Assembly: GCA_045603125.1 (NCBI GenBank)
Contig: JAZULN010000036.1
Location: forward strand, 1 to 64,000
Direction of reading: 5' to 3'
From: CAKSFT01 sp045603125
Lineage (GTDB): Bacteria; Bacillota; Clostridia; UBA1381
Length of the DNA stretch: 64,000 nucleotides
This document shows, in pieces, positions 1-7,863 of the stretch; the first letter of the stretch is position 1, and every line of letters starts with the position of its first letter. The position numbers and the translations under genes were made by a program. A model generated the notes under the pieces. It was given only the letters and a program-made list of their open reading frames with translations. It ran no database searches and was not told where the DNA came from.

Positions 1-100
1 AGAAATAAATAAAATAAAAGAGGCTCATAAAAAGGGCGACACCATAAAGATTACCATTTATCGGGACGGAGAAATCTTAGAATTTGACATTATACTATAA
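1..100 (+). CDS. C-terminal end of a PDZ-domain protein, probably an HtrA-like serine protease (partial)
   Basis: The second forward frame is open from the window edge to a TAA at 98-100. The 32 visible residues end in a lysine-glycine-aspartate turn, a beta-strand, an arginine-aspartate-glycine hairpin and a final strand. This is the usual close of a PDZ domain in DegP/HtrA-type trypsin-like proteases. The gene runs out of the window on the left, so the protease domain and any membrane anchor are not visible. A strong hairpin terminator follows directly. Any other PDZ-ended protein, such as a C-terminal processing protease or RseP-like protein, would look similar in so short a piece. Confidence 0.55.
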   Translation, partial: EINKIKEAHKKGDTIKITIYRDGEILEFDIIL

Positions 101-138
101 AAAAACCATCTGTAAGATTTTCTTACAGATGGTTTTTT
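100..138. terminator. Bidirectional intrinsic terminator
   Basis: A perfect stem of about 18 bp (arms 100-117 and 121-138, 3-nt loop) is flanked by A and T runs. It can end both the PDZ gene from the left and the minus-strand antiporter gene, whose stop is at 148. Confidence 0.9.
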
Positions 139-147
139 ATCTACTGT

Positions 148-1992
148 TTATTTTTGCTTTTTAGTAGCAGCCTTAATAACAAATAGTGTTAAAACTGTCA
201 GTACAATGCCTAACGGCAATAGTATGTATGCATTTGGTACAAATGCAGCAATCAGATACATTACGAATGAAATAGCCGCAACTGTAATAGCATATGGTAG
301 TTGAGTTGAAACGTGATTTAAGTGATTTGACTGGGCTCCTGCTGATGCCATGATAGTGGTATCTGAAATTGGTGAGCAGTGGTCACCGCAAACAGCACCT
401 GCAAGACATGCAGACATACCAATAATTAAAAACTCGCTTGTAGGCTCAAAAATTGCCGCAACAATCGGGATTAAAATACCAAATGTTCCCCATGATGTAC
501 CTGTTGAGAAAGCAAGCACACAAGCAACTATGAATATGATAGCAGGTAGGAAATTAGCAAGTCCTGATGCCGCAGAATCCATAAGTCCGCTAACATATAC
601 GTCTGCTCCCAAAAGTCCTGTCATGTTCTTTAGTGCTGTTGCGAATGTAAGGATTAAAATCGCCGGTACCATTGCAATAAAGCCCTTAGGCACACATTCC
701 ATAGCCTCTTTGAAGGTTACAATTCTTCTTAGCATCAGATATATGATAGTAAGAACAAGAGCAATCAAAGCTCCCCATGGAAGACCAACTGTTGCATCGG
801 TTTCTTCAAATGCACCGATAAATGTTGCCCCTGAGAAGAATCCGCCTACATAGATAAGACCAAGTATGCAGATGACTACAAGCATTATAACCGGGAAGAT
901 AAGGTCAATTACACGACCTCTTGGGTTACCGGCTTCTTGGCTGTCTTCTTTTGATACGTCGCCTCCGGTTGTATGTAGGTCACCGTTTACCATAGCGTTC
1001 ATTTCATGCAACTTCATTGGGCCGTAATCAAACTTCATAAGTGTGATTGCAATTATAAACACAAGTGTTAGCAGTGAATAGAAGTTATAAGGAATAGCAC
1101 GGATAAATAGTTCGATTCCCGAATAACCTGTGCCTTTTGTAAATTCAGAAACTGCTGCTGCCCAAGATGAAACAGGAGCTATCATACAGATTGGTGCTGC
1201 AGTTGCATCGATTAAATATGCAAGCTTTGCACGTGAAATCTTATGACGGTCTGTAACAGGACGCATAACACTTCCCACTGTCAAACAGTTAAAATAGTCA
1301 TCTATGAATATCAAAACGCCTAAGAAGAAGGTTGCAAGAGCTGCCCCAACTCTTGATTTGATATGGGTTTCTGCCCAACGTCCGAATGCCGCAGAACCAC
1401 CCGCTTTATTAACTAAAGCTACCATAACACCGAGAATCACAAGGAATATAAAGATACCGGCAGTTCCTTTAACGGCTTCTATAAGACCGTCGTTTATAAT
1501 TACGTCCATAGAACTGATTATATTCCAGTTAGTATTTAAAAGTCCGCCAAGTAAAATACCGATGAACAGTGAAGAATAAACTTCTTTTGTAATCAGGGCA
1601 AGTGCTATTGCCAAAAGTGGTGGGAACAGTGCCATAAATGTTGAATAATAATTACTATCCGCTGCAACTACACCTTTTCCGCCACAGTCCGCACAGTCTG
1701 AATGGATTGGGTCACCTGAACCAGCATTTAAAAATTCGCTGGATGATAAATCACTTGCTGCCATGATGAATTTTTCACCGCCGCAGTCTTCACATGTTTC
1801 AAGAACACCTTCATCGTTTTCGAGTTTACCTGCCCCTTCGCAGCCGCCACAAGCTATTTGGTAGGTGTGACCTGAACCAAGACATGTTGAACAGTCAACT
1901 GTAGCGGTTGACTTTGCTAAGAATGCACCAACCACAACTATGATCAGGGCGATAGCAATTGAGCTGATTTTTACGCCGACTCCTTTTTTCAT
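148..1992 (-). CDS. Na+/H+ antiporter NhaC-type protein with an N-terminal DnaJ-like zinc-finger insert
   Basis: A 614-residue polytopic membrane protein. From about residue 118 it matches NhaC/arginine-ornithine-type antiporters of the ion-transporter superfamily, with many hydrophobic helices, a conserved aspartate-rich FIDDYFN segment and the GDHCSPISD motif. Such transporters exchange cations such as Na+ for protons. The odd part is the front. A first membrane helix (about residues 10-27) is followed by four CxxC-glycine motifs (Cys 34/37, 48/51, 67/70, 100/103), spaced like the cysteine-rich zinc domain of DnaJ. With lysines at the extreme N-terminus, the finger is predicted outside the membrane. 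The start has an AGGAGG site. It stands alone, with its own promoter at 2053-2081. The exact substrate is unknown. Confidence 0.85.
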   Translation of the reverse strand: MKKGVGVKISSIAIALIIVVVGAFLAKSTATVDCSTCLGSGHTYQIACGGCEGAGKLENDEGVLETCEDCGGEKFIMAASDLSSSEFLNAGSGDPIHSDCADCGGKGVVAADSNYYSTFMALFPPLLAIALALITKEVYSSLFIGILLGGLLNTNWNIISSMDVIINDGLIEAVKGTAGIFIFLVILGVMVALVNKAGGSAAFGRWAETHIKSRVGAALATFFLGVLIFIDDYFNCLTVGSVMRPVTDRHKISRAKLAYLIDATAAPICMIAPVSSWAAAVSEFTKGTGYSGIELFIRAIPYNFYSLLTLVFIIAITLMKFDYGPMKLHEMNAMVNGDLHTTGGDVSKEDSQEAGNPRGRVIDLIFPVIMLVVICILGLIYVGGFFSGATFIGAFEETDATVGLPWGALIALVLTIIYLMLRRIVTFKEAMECVPKGFIAMVPAILILTFATALKNMTGLLGADVYVSGLMDSAASGLANFLPAIIFIVACVLAFSTGTSWGTFGILIPIVAAIFEPTSEFLIIGMSACLAGAVCGDHCSPISDTTIMASAGAQSNHLNHVSTQLPYAITVAAISFVMYLIAAFVPNAYILLPLGIVLTVLTLFVIKAATKKQK

Positions 1993-2052
1993 AAAAAACC
2001 TCCTAAAATTTAATGTGGAAAATCAAAAATCACCACATTGTACTTTATAGAC

Positions 2053-2081
2053 ATAATACCATAAAATCCGCTAAAGGTCAA
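2053..2081 (-). promoter_or_regulatory. Sigma-A promoter of the antiporter gene
   Basis: On the minus strand TTGACC, a 17-bp spacer and TATTAT lie about 60 bp upstream of the ATG at 1992. Confidence 0.65.
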
Positions 2082-2115
2082 CATATTTTAGGTAATTTTT
2101 ACGAAAAATGGTGAT

Positions 2116-2146
2116 AAAAAACGGGCAATTTCTTAAAATTGCCCGA
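2116..2146 (-). terminator. Intrinsic terminator of hydG
   Basis: Arms GGGCAATTT (2123-2131) and AAATTGCCC (2136-2144) form a hairpin. It is followed on the minus strand by a six-T run (2116-2121), just after the hydG stop. Confidence 0.9.
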
Positions 2147-2151
2147 AAATT

Positions 2152-3570
2152 TTAAAATCTGAAATCACGTTTGCCTGTTTTAATGTTTTCTAAATTTTCT
2201 TTTACAATATTTAACACTTTTTCATTTGGTATATCCCGTAAATTTTCATGAATTAGTTTTTCGCCGATTTCCTTGGTTTCGGGAGAAGCGTAATCCTCAA
2301 GGTATTCCTGCAGGGTCATTAGGGCATTGGGAAGACAACAGTTTTGAATTTGTCCGTTTTTGCAAAGGGTCATAAACCTGTCACCCGTTCTTCCTTCGCG
2401 GTAGCATGCGGTACAAAAACTTGGGATATACCCCATCTCCATAAGCCATTTTACCACCTCGTCGAGGGTTCTTTTATCCTCCACATCAAATTGCTCCGAT
2501 TTATGGTCATCTTCTTCAGGCTCATTATAGCCGCCTACACTTGTCTTTGAACCACCGCTGATTTGAGAAACTCCAAGACGTAAAACCCTCTCACGACAAG
2601 CTTTGCTTTCACGGGTCGACACAATCATTCCTGTATACGGTACGGCGATTCTGATACATGCCACAATTTTTGCGAAGGTGTCGTCGGTAATGCCGTTTGA
2701 AAAGCTATCTGCGTCAATATCGTCGGCATGGCGAATTCTTGGAACGCTTATGGTGTGAGGACCAACACCAAATACACTCTCTAAGTGTTCTGCGTGCATC
2801 AAAAGTCCCGCAAATTCATAGCGGTAGAGTTCCAAGCCGAATAGCACTCCTAACCCTACATCGTCAATTCCACCCTCCATGGCTCTGTCCATAGCCTCGG
2901 TGTGGTAGGCGTAGTCATGCTTTGGGCCTGTGGGGTGCAGATGTTCGTAGCTTTCTTTGTGGTATGTTTCCTGAAAGAGTATATATGTGCCGATTCCGGC
3001 ATCCTTTAGCTTTCTGTAATTTTCAACTGTGGTTGCTGCGATGTTTACATTCACCCGTCTTATTGCACCGTTTTTGTGTTTTATGCTGTAAATGGTTTTT
3101 ATACTTTCTAAAATATACTCGATTGGATTATTTACCGGGTCTTCACCCGCCTCGATTGCAAGTCGTTTATGTCCCATATCCTGAAGGGCTATAACTTCTT
3201 TTTTAATTTCTTCCTGTGTAAGCTTTTTCCTGGCGATATGCTTGTTTTTTAAGTGATATGGGCAGTAAAGACAACCATTTACACAGAAGTTTGATAAATA
3301 TAAGGGTGCAAACATTACAATCCTGTTGCCGTAAAAATCCTTTTTTATTTGCTCTGCCAGAGCATAGATTTCCTGATTTTTTTCATCAATTTCACAGTCA
3401 AGAAGTACTGCCGCCTCGCGGTGGGTAAGGCCCTTTCTCTTTCGTGCTTTATTTAAGATTTCATCAATCAGCTCGATATTTCCTTTGTTTTCCTCGGCAT
3501 ATTTTAAGGTTTCCAGAATTTCCTCGTGACAGATAAATTCCTCTGCCTTGGATGATTTTGGGTTATACAA
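2152..3570 (-). CDS. hydG: [FeFe]-hydrogenase H-cluster maturase HydG (radical SAM tyrosine lyase)
   Basis: The 472-residue protein matches HydG over its full length. The family splits tyrosine to give the CO and cyanide ligands of the [FeFe]-hydrogenase H-cluster. The radical-SAM cysteines are C96, C100 and C103 (CX3CX2C). The second, C-terminal cluster motif CTAC followed about 20 residues on by a CC pair is present, which separates HydG from ThiH. The reading starts with a TTG (3568-3570). No ATG or GTG occurs in frame before the upstream stop, so the start is TTG with only a weak, distant AAGAAAG site. HydE, HydF and hydrogenase genes are not in this window. The gene is a single transcription unit with its own promoter and terminator. 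Confidence 0.95.
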   Translation of the reverse strand: MYNPKSSKAEEFICHEEILETLKYAEENKGNIELIDEILNKARKRKGLTHREAAVLLDCEIDEKNQEIYALAEQIKKDFYGNRIVMFAPLYLSNFCVNGCLYCPYHLKNKHIARKKLTQEEIKKEVIALQDMGHKRLAIEAGEDPVNNPIEYILESIKTIYSIKHKNGAIRRVNVNIAATTVENYRKLKDAGIGTYILFQETYHKESYEHLHPTGPKHDYAYHTEAMDRAMEGGIDDVGLGVLFGLELYRYEFAGLLMHAEHLESVFGVGPHTISVPRIRHADDIDADSFSNGITDDTFAKIVACIRIAVPYTGMIVSTRESKACRERVLRLGVSQISGGSKTSVGGYNEPEEDDHKSEQFDVEDKRTLDEVVKWLMEMGYIPSFCTACYREGRTGDRFMTLCKNGQIQNCCLPNALMTLQEYLEDYASPETKEIGEKLIHENLRDIPNEKVLNIVKENLENIKTGKRDFRF

Positions 3571-3611
3571 TTTTAAATCAACTTCTTTCTTGAATGTTTA
3601 GAGCTATATAA

Positions 3612-3640
3612 ATTATACCACTAACACACCTTACTTTCAA
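3612..3640 (-). promoter_or_regulatory. Sigma-A promoter of hydG
   Basis: TTGAAA (3635-3640 on the minus strand), exactly 17 bp, then TATAAT (3612-3617). It predicts a short leader of about 35 nt before the TTG start. Confidence 0.75.
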
Positions 3641-3680
3641 GGGAAAAATAAGTACCGCAACAGGCGGTACTTACTTATGT

Positions 3681-4586
3681 TTAAAAGTTATTGTCAATGA
3701 ATTTGCAGGCAGAAATTGCCGCAATAGTACCGTCGGCTGTGGCTGTAGTAAGCTGGCGGATTTCTTTTGATCTGCAGTCACCTGCTGCAAACACCCCATC
3801 GGCTTTTACCGACAAGTTATCGTTGGCCTTGATAAATCCGCCCTCATCCAAATCGGCTAATCCTGAAAAGATTGTATTTGACGGTTCCTGACCAATCATA
3901 ACAAAGAGTGCGTCGGTATCAATAAATATAATGTTACCATCGGTTTTGGTGATGCCGATTTTATTTAAAACCTTGTCGCCATAAAGGGACGTGACGTTTG
4001 CGTTTAAGATAAGTTCGATATTGTCGCATGCCTTTACTCTATCCACTAAAGTGCCCTCACCTCGGAAGGTGTCACGGCGGTGGACAAGGTAAACCTTGGT
4101 GCAAATTGAACTTAAGTATAGTGCATCGGTAAGAGCAGTTGAGCCCCCACCAACCACAGTTACAACCTTATTTTTATAAAATGCACCATCGCAGATTGCA
4201 CAGTAAGATACACCTTTGCCTAAGAATTCCGATTCTCTCTCAATTCCAAGGTGTCTATGGTGAACGCCGGATGCAATAATTATGGCTTTTGCCTCATATT
4301 CGCCGTCGTCTGTGATAACCTTTTTGAATTTGCCGTCATGCACTTCTAAAACATTTGAAAATTCAATATCGCCGCCAAAATCGGTCACCTGGGAAACTAA
4401 AGTATCGGCAAATTCCATACCGCTGATTTTTCCGGTCGCCGGGTAATTTTCTATCATTGGAGTGAGAGTGATTTGTCCGCCAAAGGATTCACGCTCCAAG
4501 ACCAATACCGATTTACCTGACCGAAGAGCATAGAGGGCGGCGGTTAAACCCGCCGGTCCTGCTCCTATAATTATAATATCATACAT
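3681..4586 (-). CDS. trxB: Thioredoxin-disulfide reductase (TrxB)
   Basis: A 301-residue FAD/NAD(P)H flavoprotein of the low-molecular-weight thioredoxin reductase type. It has an N-terminal GxGPAG dinucleotide motif at residues 8-13, the redox-active CAIC pair at C129/C132, a second GGGSTA-type motif just after it, and the C-terminal GDCR flavin motif. It normally passes electrons from NAD(P)H to thioredoxin-like proteins in the cytoplasm. Its start lies 3 bp after the nrdD stop, with an AAGGAAG site inside the nrdD end, so the two are co-transcribed. Because that NrdD carries its own glutaredoxin-like domain, the likely partner of this reductase is that domain (inference). A ferredoxin-dependent variant cannot be excluded. 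Confidence 0.93.
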   Translation of the reverse strand: MYDIIIIGAGPAGLTAALYALRSGKSVLVLERESFGGQITLTPMIENYPATGKISGMEFADTLVSQVTDFGGDIEFSNVLEVHDGKFKKVITDDGEYEAKAIIIASGVHHRHLGIERESEFLGKGVSYCAICDGAFYKNKVVTVVGGGSTALTDALYLSSICTKVYLVHRRDTFRGEGTLVDRVKACDNIELILNANVTSLYGDKVLNKIGITKTDGNIIFIDTDALFVMIGQEPSNTIFSGLADLDEGGFIKANDNLSVKADGVFAAGDCRSKEIRQLTTATADGTIAAISACKFIDNNF

Positions 4587-4589
4587 AGA

Positions 4590-6944
4590 TTATGCTTCCT
4601 TTTTGATGTTTATGAACTGCTTAACATTTCCAATGCCTGCAAAAGTTCCCTCAGGAGATACAATTGTCGGAGCCTGGTGGATGTCATATTCCTGGCTCAA
4701 AGCTTCGTTTTCTTCAGCATCGATTACTTTATATGCAATTCCGGCTTTTTCAAGCATCTGCTTTGCCACCTTACAGTTAGGACAGGTCTTGGTTGTAAAA
4801 AGTAGAATTTCTGTTGCAGTTTTTTTGCAGGTGCAGCCTTTTTCACTTGAAACGGTTCTTTCCTTCATAACCGAGTTCTTTATATCATAAACTTTTCTTT
4901 CCTTGTATTCCTGGGTCTTTCCATCGTTCCAGTTTCTTACAGGTCTATAGTAGCCTGTGATACGGCTGTAAACCTCGGTCTGGCAACCGCAAACCGGACA
5001 TTTTTCCTGTTCGCCTGCCAAATATCCGTGATCCTTACATACAGAGTAGGTAGGAGATAGGGTGTAATATGGAAGCTTATAGTTTCCTGCAATTTTTCTT
5101 ACTAAGTTTGCAGCAGCTTGCCAGTCAGGTAGCTTTTCACCAAGGAATGCGTGGAATACTGTACCTGATGTATATAGAGTCTGGAGTTCGTCCTGAATAT
5201 CCAATGCATCAAAGATATCTGATGTGTAGCTAACAGGAAGGTGAGAACTGTTGGTGTAGTAAGGTGTGCCGCCTTCCTCTGCTGCAGTTACGATATCAGG
5301 GTATCTCTTGATGTCGTGCTTTGCTAAACGGTAGGTTGTTGATTCTGCAGGAGTTGCTTCTAAGTTATAAAGGTCGCCATACTTTTCCTGATAATCAGAA
5401 AGTCTTTCTCTCATGTGGTTTAGAACTTCCTTTGAGAATTCCTGAGTTTCAGGGCTGGTCATATCTTTCTTAATCCATGAAGCATTTAAGCCCACTTCGT
5501 TCATACCAATTAAGCCGATTGTTGAGAAGTGGTTATTAAATGTTCCCAAGTATCTTTTTGTGTATGGATATAAGCCTTCGTCTAAAAGCTTTGTGATAAC
5601 GTTTCTCTTAATCTTTAATGAACGTGCCGAAATATCCATAAGCTTATCTAATCTCTTATAGAAATCTTCCTTATCGGTTGCTAAGTATGCGATTCTTGGC
5701 ATATTGATTGTAACAACGCCGACAGAACCGGTACTTTCGCCGCTACCGAAGAAACCGCCTGACTTCTTTCTTAGTTCTCTTAGATCAAGACGCAAACGAC
5801 AACACATACTTCTTACATCGCTTGGCTCCATTTCGCTGTTGATGTAGTTAGAAAAATATGGAGTACCGTATTTTGAAGTCATCTCAAATAATAACTTATT
5901 GTTGGGAGTTTCTGACCAGTCGAAGTTGCTTGTGATTGAATATGTCGGGATTGGGTATTGGAACCCTCTGCCGTTGGCGTCACCTTCAATCATAGTTTCA
6001 ATGAAGGCACGGTTAATCATATCCATCTCTTCCTTACAGTCGCCGTAGGTGAAATCCATTTCCTTACCGCCAACGATTGCAGGAAGGTCTTTTAAGTCGG
6101 CAGGCACAGTCCAGTCAAGAGTGATGTTGGAAAATGGTGCCTGAGTACCCCATCTACTTGGTGTGTTTACGCCGTAGATGAATGACTCAATACATTTTTT
6201 AACTGATTCATATGAAAGGTTATCCACCTTAACAAATGGTGCTAAGTAAGTGTCAAATGATGAGAAGGCCTGAGCACCTGCCCATTCATTTTGCATAATA
6301 CCAAGGAAGTTAACCATCTGGTTACAAAGAGTTGAAAGATGCTTTGCCGGAGCAGACGTAATTTTACCCGGAACGCCGCCCAAACCTTCCTGAATAAGCT
6401 GTTTTAGTGACCAACCGGCACAGTAACCTGTTAGCATTGATAAGTCGTGGATGTGGATATCAGCATTTCTGTGGGCATTTGAAATCTCGTCGTCATAGAT
6501 TTCAGATAACCAGTAGTTTGCTGTAATGGCACCTGAGTTACTTAAAATCAAACCGCCAACCGAATAGGTAACAGTTGAATTTTCCTTAACACGCCAGTCG
6601 GTAATCTTAACGTAGCTGTCCACAACGTCTTTATAGTCAAGGATGGTCGAGCGGATGTTACGCATTTTTTCGTGCATTCTTCTATATAGAATATATGCCT
6701 TTGCAACATCAGCATAACCTGCCTGAACCAATACAGACTCAACGCTATCCTGAATGTCTTCCACAGAGATTAGCTCGTCTTTGATTTTTGATTCAAAGTC
6801 AGCAGTTACCTTTAATGATAGAAAATCAATCACATTTGGGTGATATTGGGTGTTTTGTGCTTCAAATGCCTGAATAATTGCGTCGGTAATTTTTGCAATG
6901 TTAAAGTCTACAATTTTGCCATCACGTTTTTTTACTTGATACAT
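4590..6944 (-). CDS. nrdD: Anaerobic (class III) ribonucleoside-triphosphate reductase fused to a C-terminal glutaredoxin-like domain
   Basis: A 784-residue glycyl-radical enzyme that makes dNTPs from NTPs. In order it has an ATP-cone (about 1-95), the reductase barrel, a zinc site (C636, C649, C652, C654), a glycyl-radical motif RITGYY with the radical glycine at 664, and then an extra domain (about 711-784). That domain has a CPNC redox pair at 721-724 and an APT cis-proline segment, as in glutaredoxin/NrdH folds. Typical NrdD ends soon after the radical loop. The fusion, together with trxB immediately downstream, suggests thiol reduction through the attached redoxin rather than by formate. 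The activase nrdG lies 28 bp upstream. It differs clearly from the second NrdD at 52.2-54.3 kb. Confidence 0.95.
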   Translation of the reverse strand: MYQVKKRDGKIVDFNIAKITDAIIQAFEAQNTQYHPNVIDFLSLKVTADFESKIKDELISVEDIQDSVESVLVQAGYADVAKAYILYRRMHEKMRNIRSTILDYKDVVDSYVKITDWRVKENSTVTYSVGGLILSNSGAITANYWLSEIYDDEISNAHRNADIHIHDLSMLTGYCAGWSLKQLIQEGLGGVPGKITSAPAKHLSTLCNQMVNFLGIMQNEWAGAQAFSSFDTYLAPFVKVDNLSYESVKKCIESFIYGVNTPSRWGTQAPFSNITLDWTVPADLKDLPAIVGGKEMDFTYGDCKEEMDMINRAFIETMIEGDANGRGFQYPIPTYSITSNFDWSETPNNKLLFEMTSKYGTPYFSNYINSEMEPSDVRSMCCRLRLDLRELRKKSGGFFGSGESTGSVGVVTINMPRIAYLATDKEDFYKRLDKLMDISARSLKIKRNVITKLLDEGLYPYTKRYLGTFNNHFSTIGLIGMNEVGLNASWIKKDMTSPETQEFSKEVLNHMRERLSDYQEKYGDLYNLEATPAESTTYRLAKHDIKRYPDIVTAAEEGGTPYYTNSSHLPVSYTSDIFDALDIQDELQTLYTSGTVFHAFLGEKLPDWQAAANLVRKIAGNYKLPYYTLSPTYSVCKDHGYLAGEQEKCPVCGCQTEVYSRITGYYRPVRNWNDGKTQEYKERKVYDIKNSVMKERTVSSEKGCTCKKTATEILLFTTKTCPNCKVAKQMLEKAGIAYKVIDAEENEALSQEYDIHQAPTIVSPEGTFAGIGNVKQFINIKKEA

Positions 6945-6972
6945 TTTGTTCGTTCCCTTCTTTTTTATAATT

Positions 6973-7665
6973 TTAGTCGATACCTCGTATGTCTACAAAA
7001 TCAATATAGCCTGTGAGTAGTTCTTTGTAAGAAATCAGTTCTTCTTTGGAAGGTGCAGTCAAACCCTTTTTTAAAACAAATTCCGAGTCGCGAAAAGATT
7101 GGAGAAAATATTTTTTTGAGCCCTCGAGCCACTTGCCGATATCTTCGATGTTTTCTTTTTTGTGGAGCTCTGACACTACCGTTGTCCGGAATTCGTAGTC
7201 AATTCCGGAGGTTTTTAGTATCCTGACGCTTTCTTCAATATTTTCAAGATTTAGCCCTGTAACTCCCGCTGTTTCGGAGTATAAGCTTTTAGAGTTTTTA
7301 ATGTCCATTGCCACATAGTCAATGAGGTTGTTTTGGATAAGTTCTGAAAGCATCTTGGGGTTAGTGCCGTTAGTGTCTAACTTTACCAGATACCCAAGGG
7401 ATTTAATCTTTTTAATAAAGTCTTTTAAGTTGGGATTTAAGGTGGGCTCACCGCCGGTTATACATACCCCGTCTAAAAGACCCGAGCGTTTTTTCAAAAA
7501 TGAGAAAAACTCATCCTCGGAGATTAAAGTGTCGTAATTTTCTTCCGCCAGATTGCCGTTATGACAAAAGGGGCATCGAAAATTACATCCGCCCAAAAAA
7601 ACTGTGCAGGCTGTTTTTTTGGGGTAGTCTAAAAGTGTCAGCTTTTGCAGACCGCAAATTCTCAT
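6973..7665 (-). CDS. nrdG: Anaerobic ribonucleoside-triphosphate reductase activating protein (radical SAM, NrdG2 type)
   Basis: A 230-residue radical-SAM activase. It has the cluster cysteines C27, C31 and C34 (CNFRCPFC) and the ITGGEPTLN segment typical of glycyl-radical activases. It installs the glycyl radical on the partner reductase encoded next in the operon, using S-adenosylmethionine and a [4Fe-4S] cluster. It is longer than the roughly 160-residue NrdG at 51.7 kb and of a different subtype, so each reductase here has its own activase. It is the first gene of nrdG-nrdD-trxB, starts with a good AGGGAGAGG site, and is preceded by a promoter covered by NrdR-like boxes. Confidence 0.92.
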   Translation of the reverse strand: MRICGLQKLTLLDYPKKTACTVFLGGCNFRCPFCHNGNLAEENYDTLISEDEFFSFLKKRSGLLDGVCITGGEPTLNPNLKDFIKKIKSLGYLVKLDTNGTNPKMLSELIQNNLIDYVAMDIKNSKSLYSETAGVTGLNLENIEESVRILKTSGIDYEFRTTVVSELHKKENIEDIGKWLEGSKKYFLQSFRDSEFVLKKGLTAPSKEELISYKELLTGYIDFVDIRGID

Positions 7666-7735
7666 AAAACCCTCTCCCTATGTAGGTTTTGACTGTTTTT
7701 CATTGATGTAAATTCTAAAATAACTTACTTCGCAC

Positions 7736-7751
7736 CCACAAGATATAGTTG
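7736..7751 (-). promoter_or_regulatory. NrdR-like box, downstream of the nrdG transcription start
   Basis: This 16-mer matches the NrdR consensus acaCwAtATaTwGtgt at 12 of 16 positions and sits in a wider CACAA/TTGTG inverted repeat. Its centre is 42 bp, about four helical turns, from the box at 7778-7793. Confidence 0.6.
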
Positions 7752-7772
7752 TGTTTTGCCCTAAGTATTACC

Positions 7773-7801
7773 ATTATACACCATATATATAGTGGTGTCA
7801 A
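7773..7801 (-). promoter_or_regulatory. Consensus sigma-A promoter of nrdG-nrdD-trxB
   Basis: A perfect TTGACA (7796-7801, minus strand), 17-bp spacer and TATAAT (7773-7778). The spacer is almost wholly occupied by an NrdR-like palindrome, so binding there would block polymerase. Confidence 0.85.
7778..7793 (-). promoter_or_regulatory. NrdR-like box within the nrdG promoter spacer
   Basis: It matches the NrdR consensus at 13 of 16 positions and lies inside the longer inverted repeat ACACCA...GTGGTGT at 7778-7798. NrdR is the ATP/dATP-sensing repressor of ribonucleotide reductase genes; its gene is not in this window. Confidence 0.68.
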
Positions 7802-7820
7802 GGGTATTTTTAAAAAAATA

Positions 7821-7858
7821 AAAAAACTGTCAAATATTTTAAATATTTGACAGTTTTT
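7821..7858 (-). terminator. Intrinsic terminator of the LtaS-like gene
   Basis: An AT-rich stem of about 12 bp (arms from 7827 and to 7853) is flanked by A and T runs. It lies 6 bp after the stop at 7864. Confidence 0.85.
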
Positions 7859-7863
7859 GGCGT

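Noticed and set aside
350..1579. Open frames on the plus strand opposite the antiporter
   Set aside because: They lack ribosome sites and family likeness and lie wholly within a clear membrane-protein gene on the other strand.
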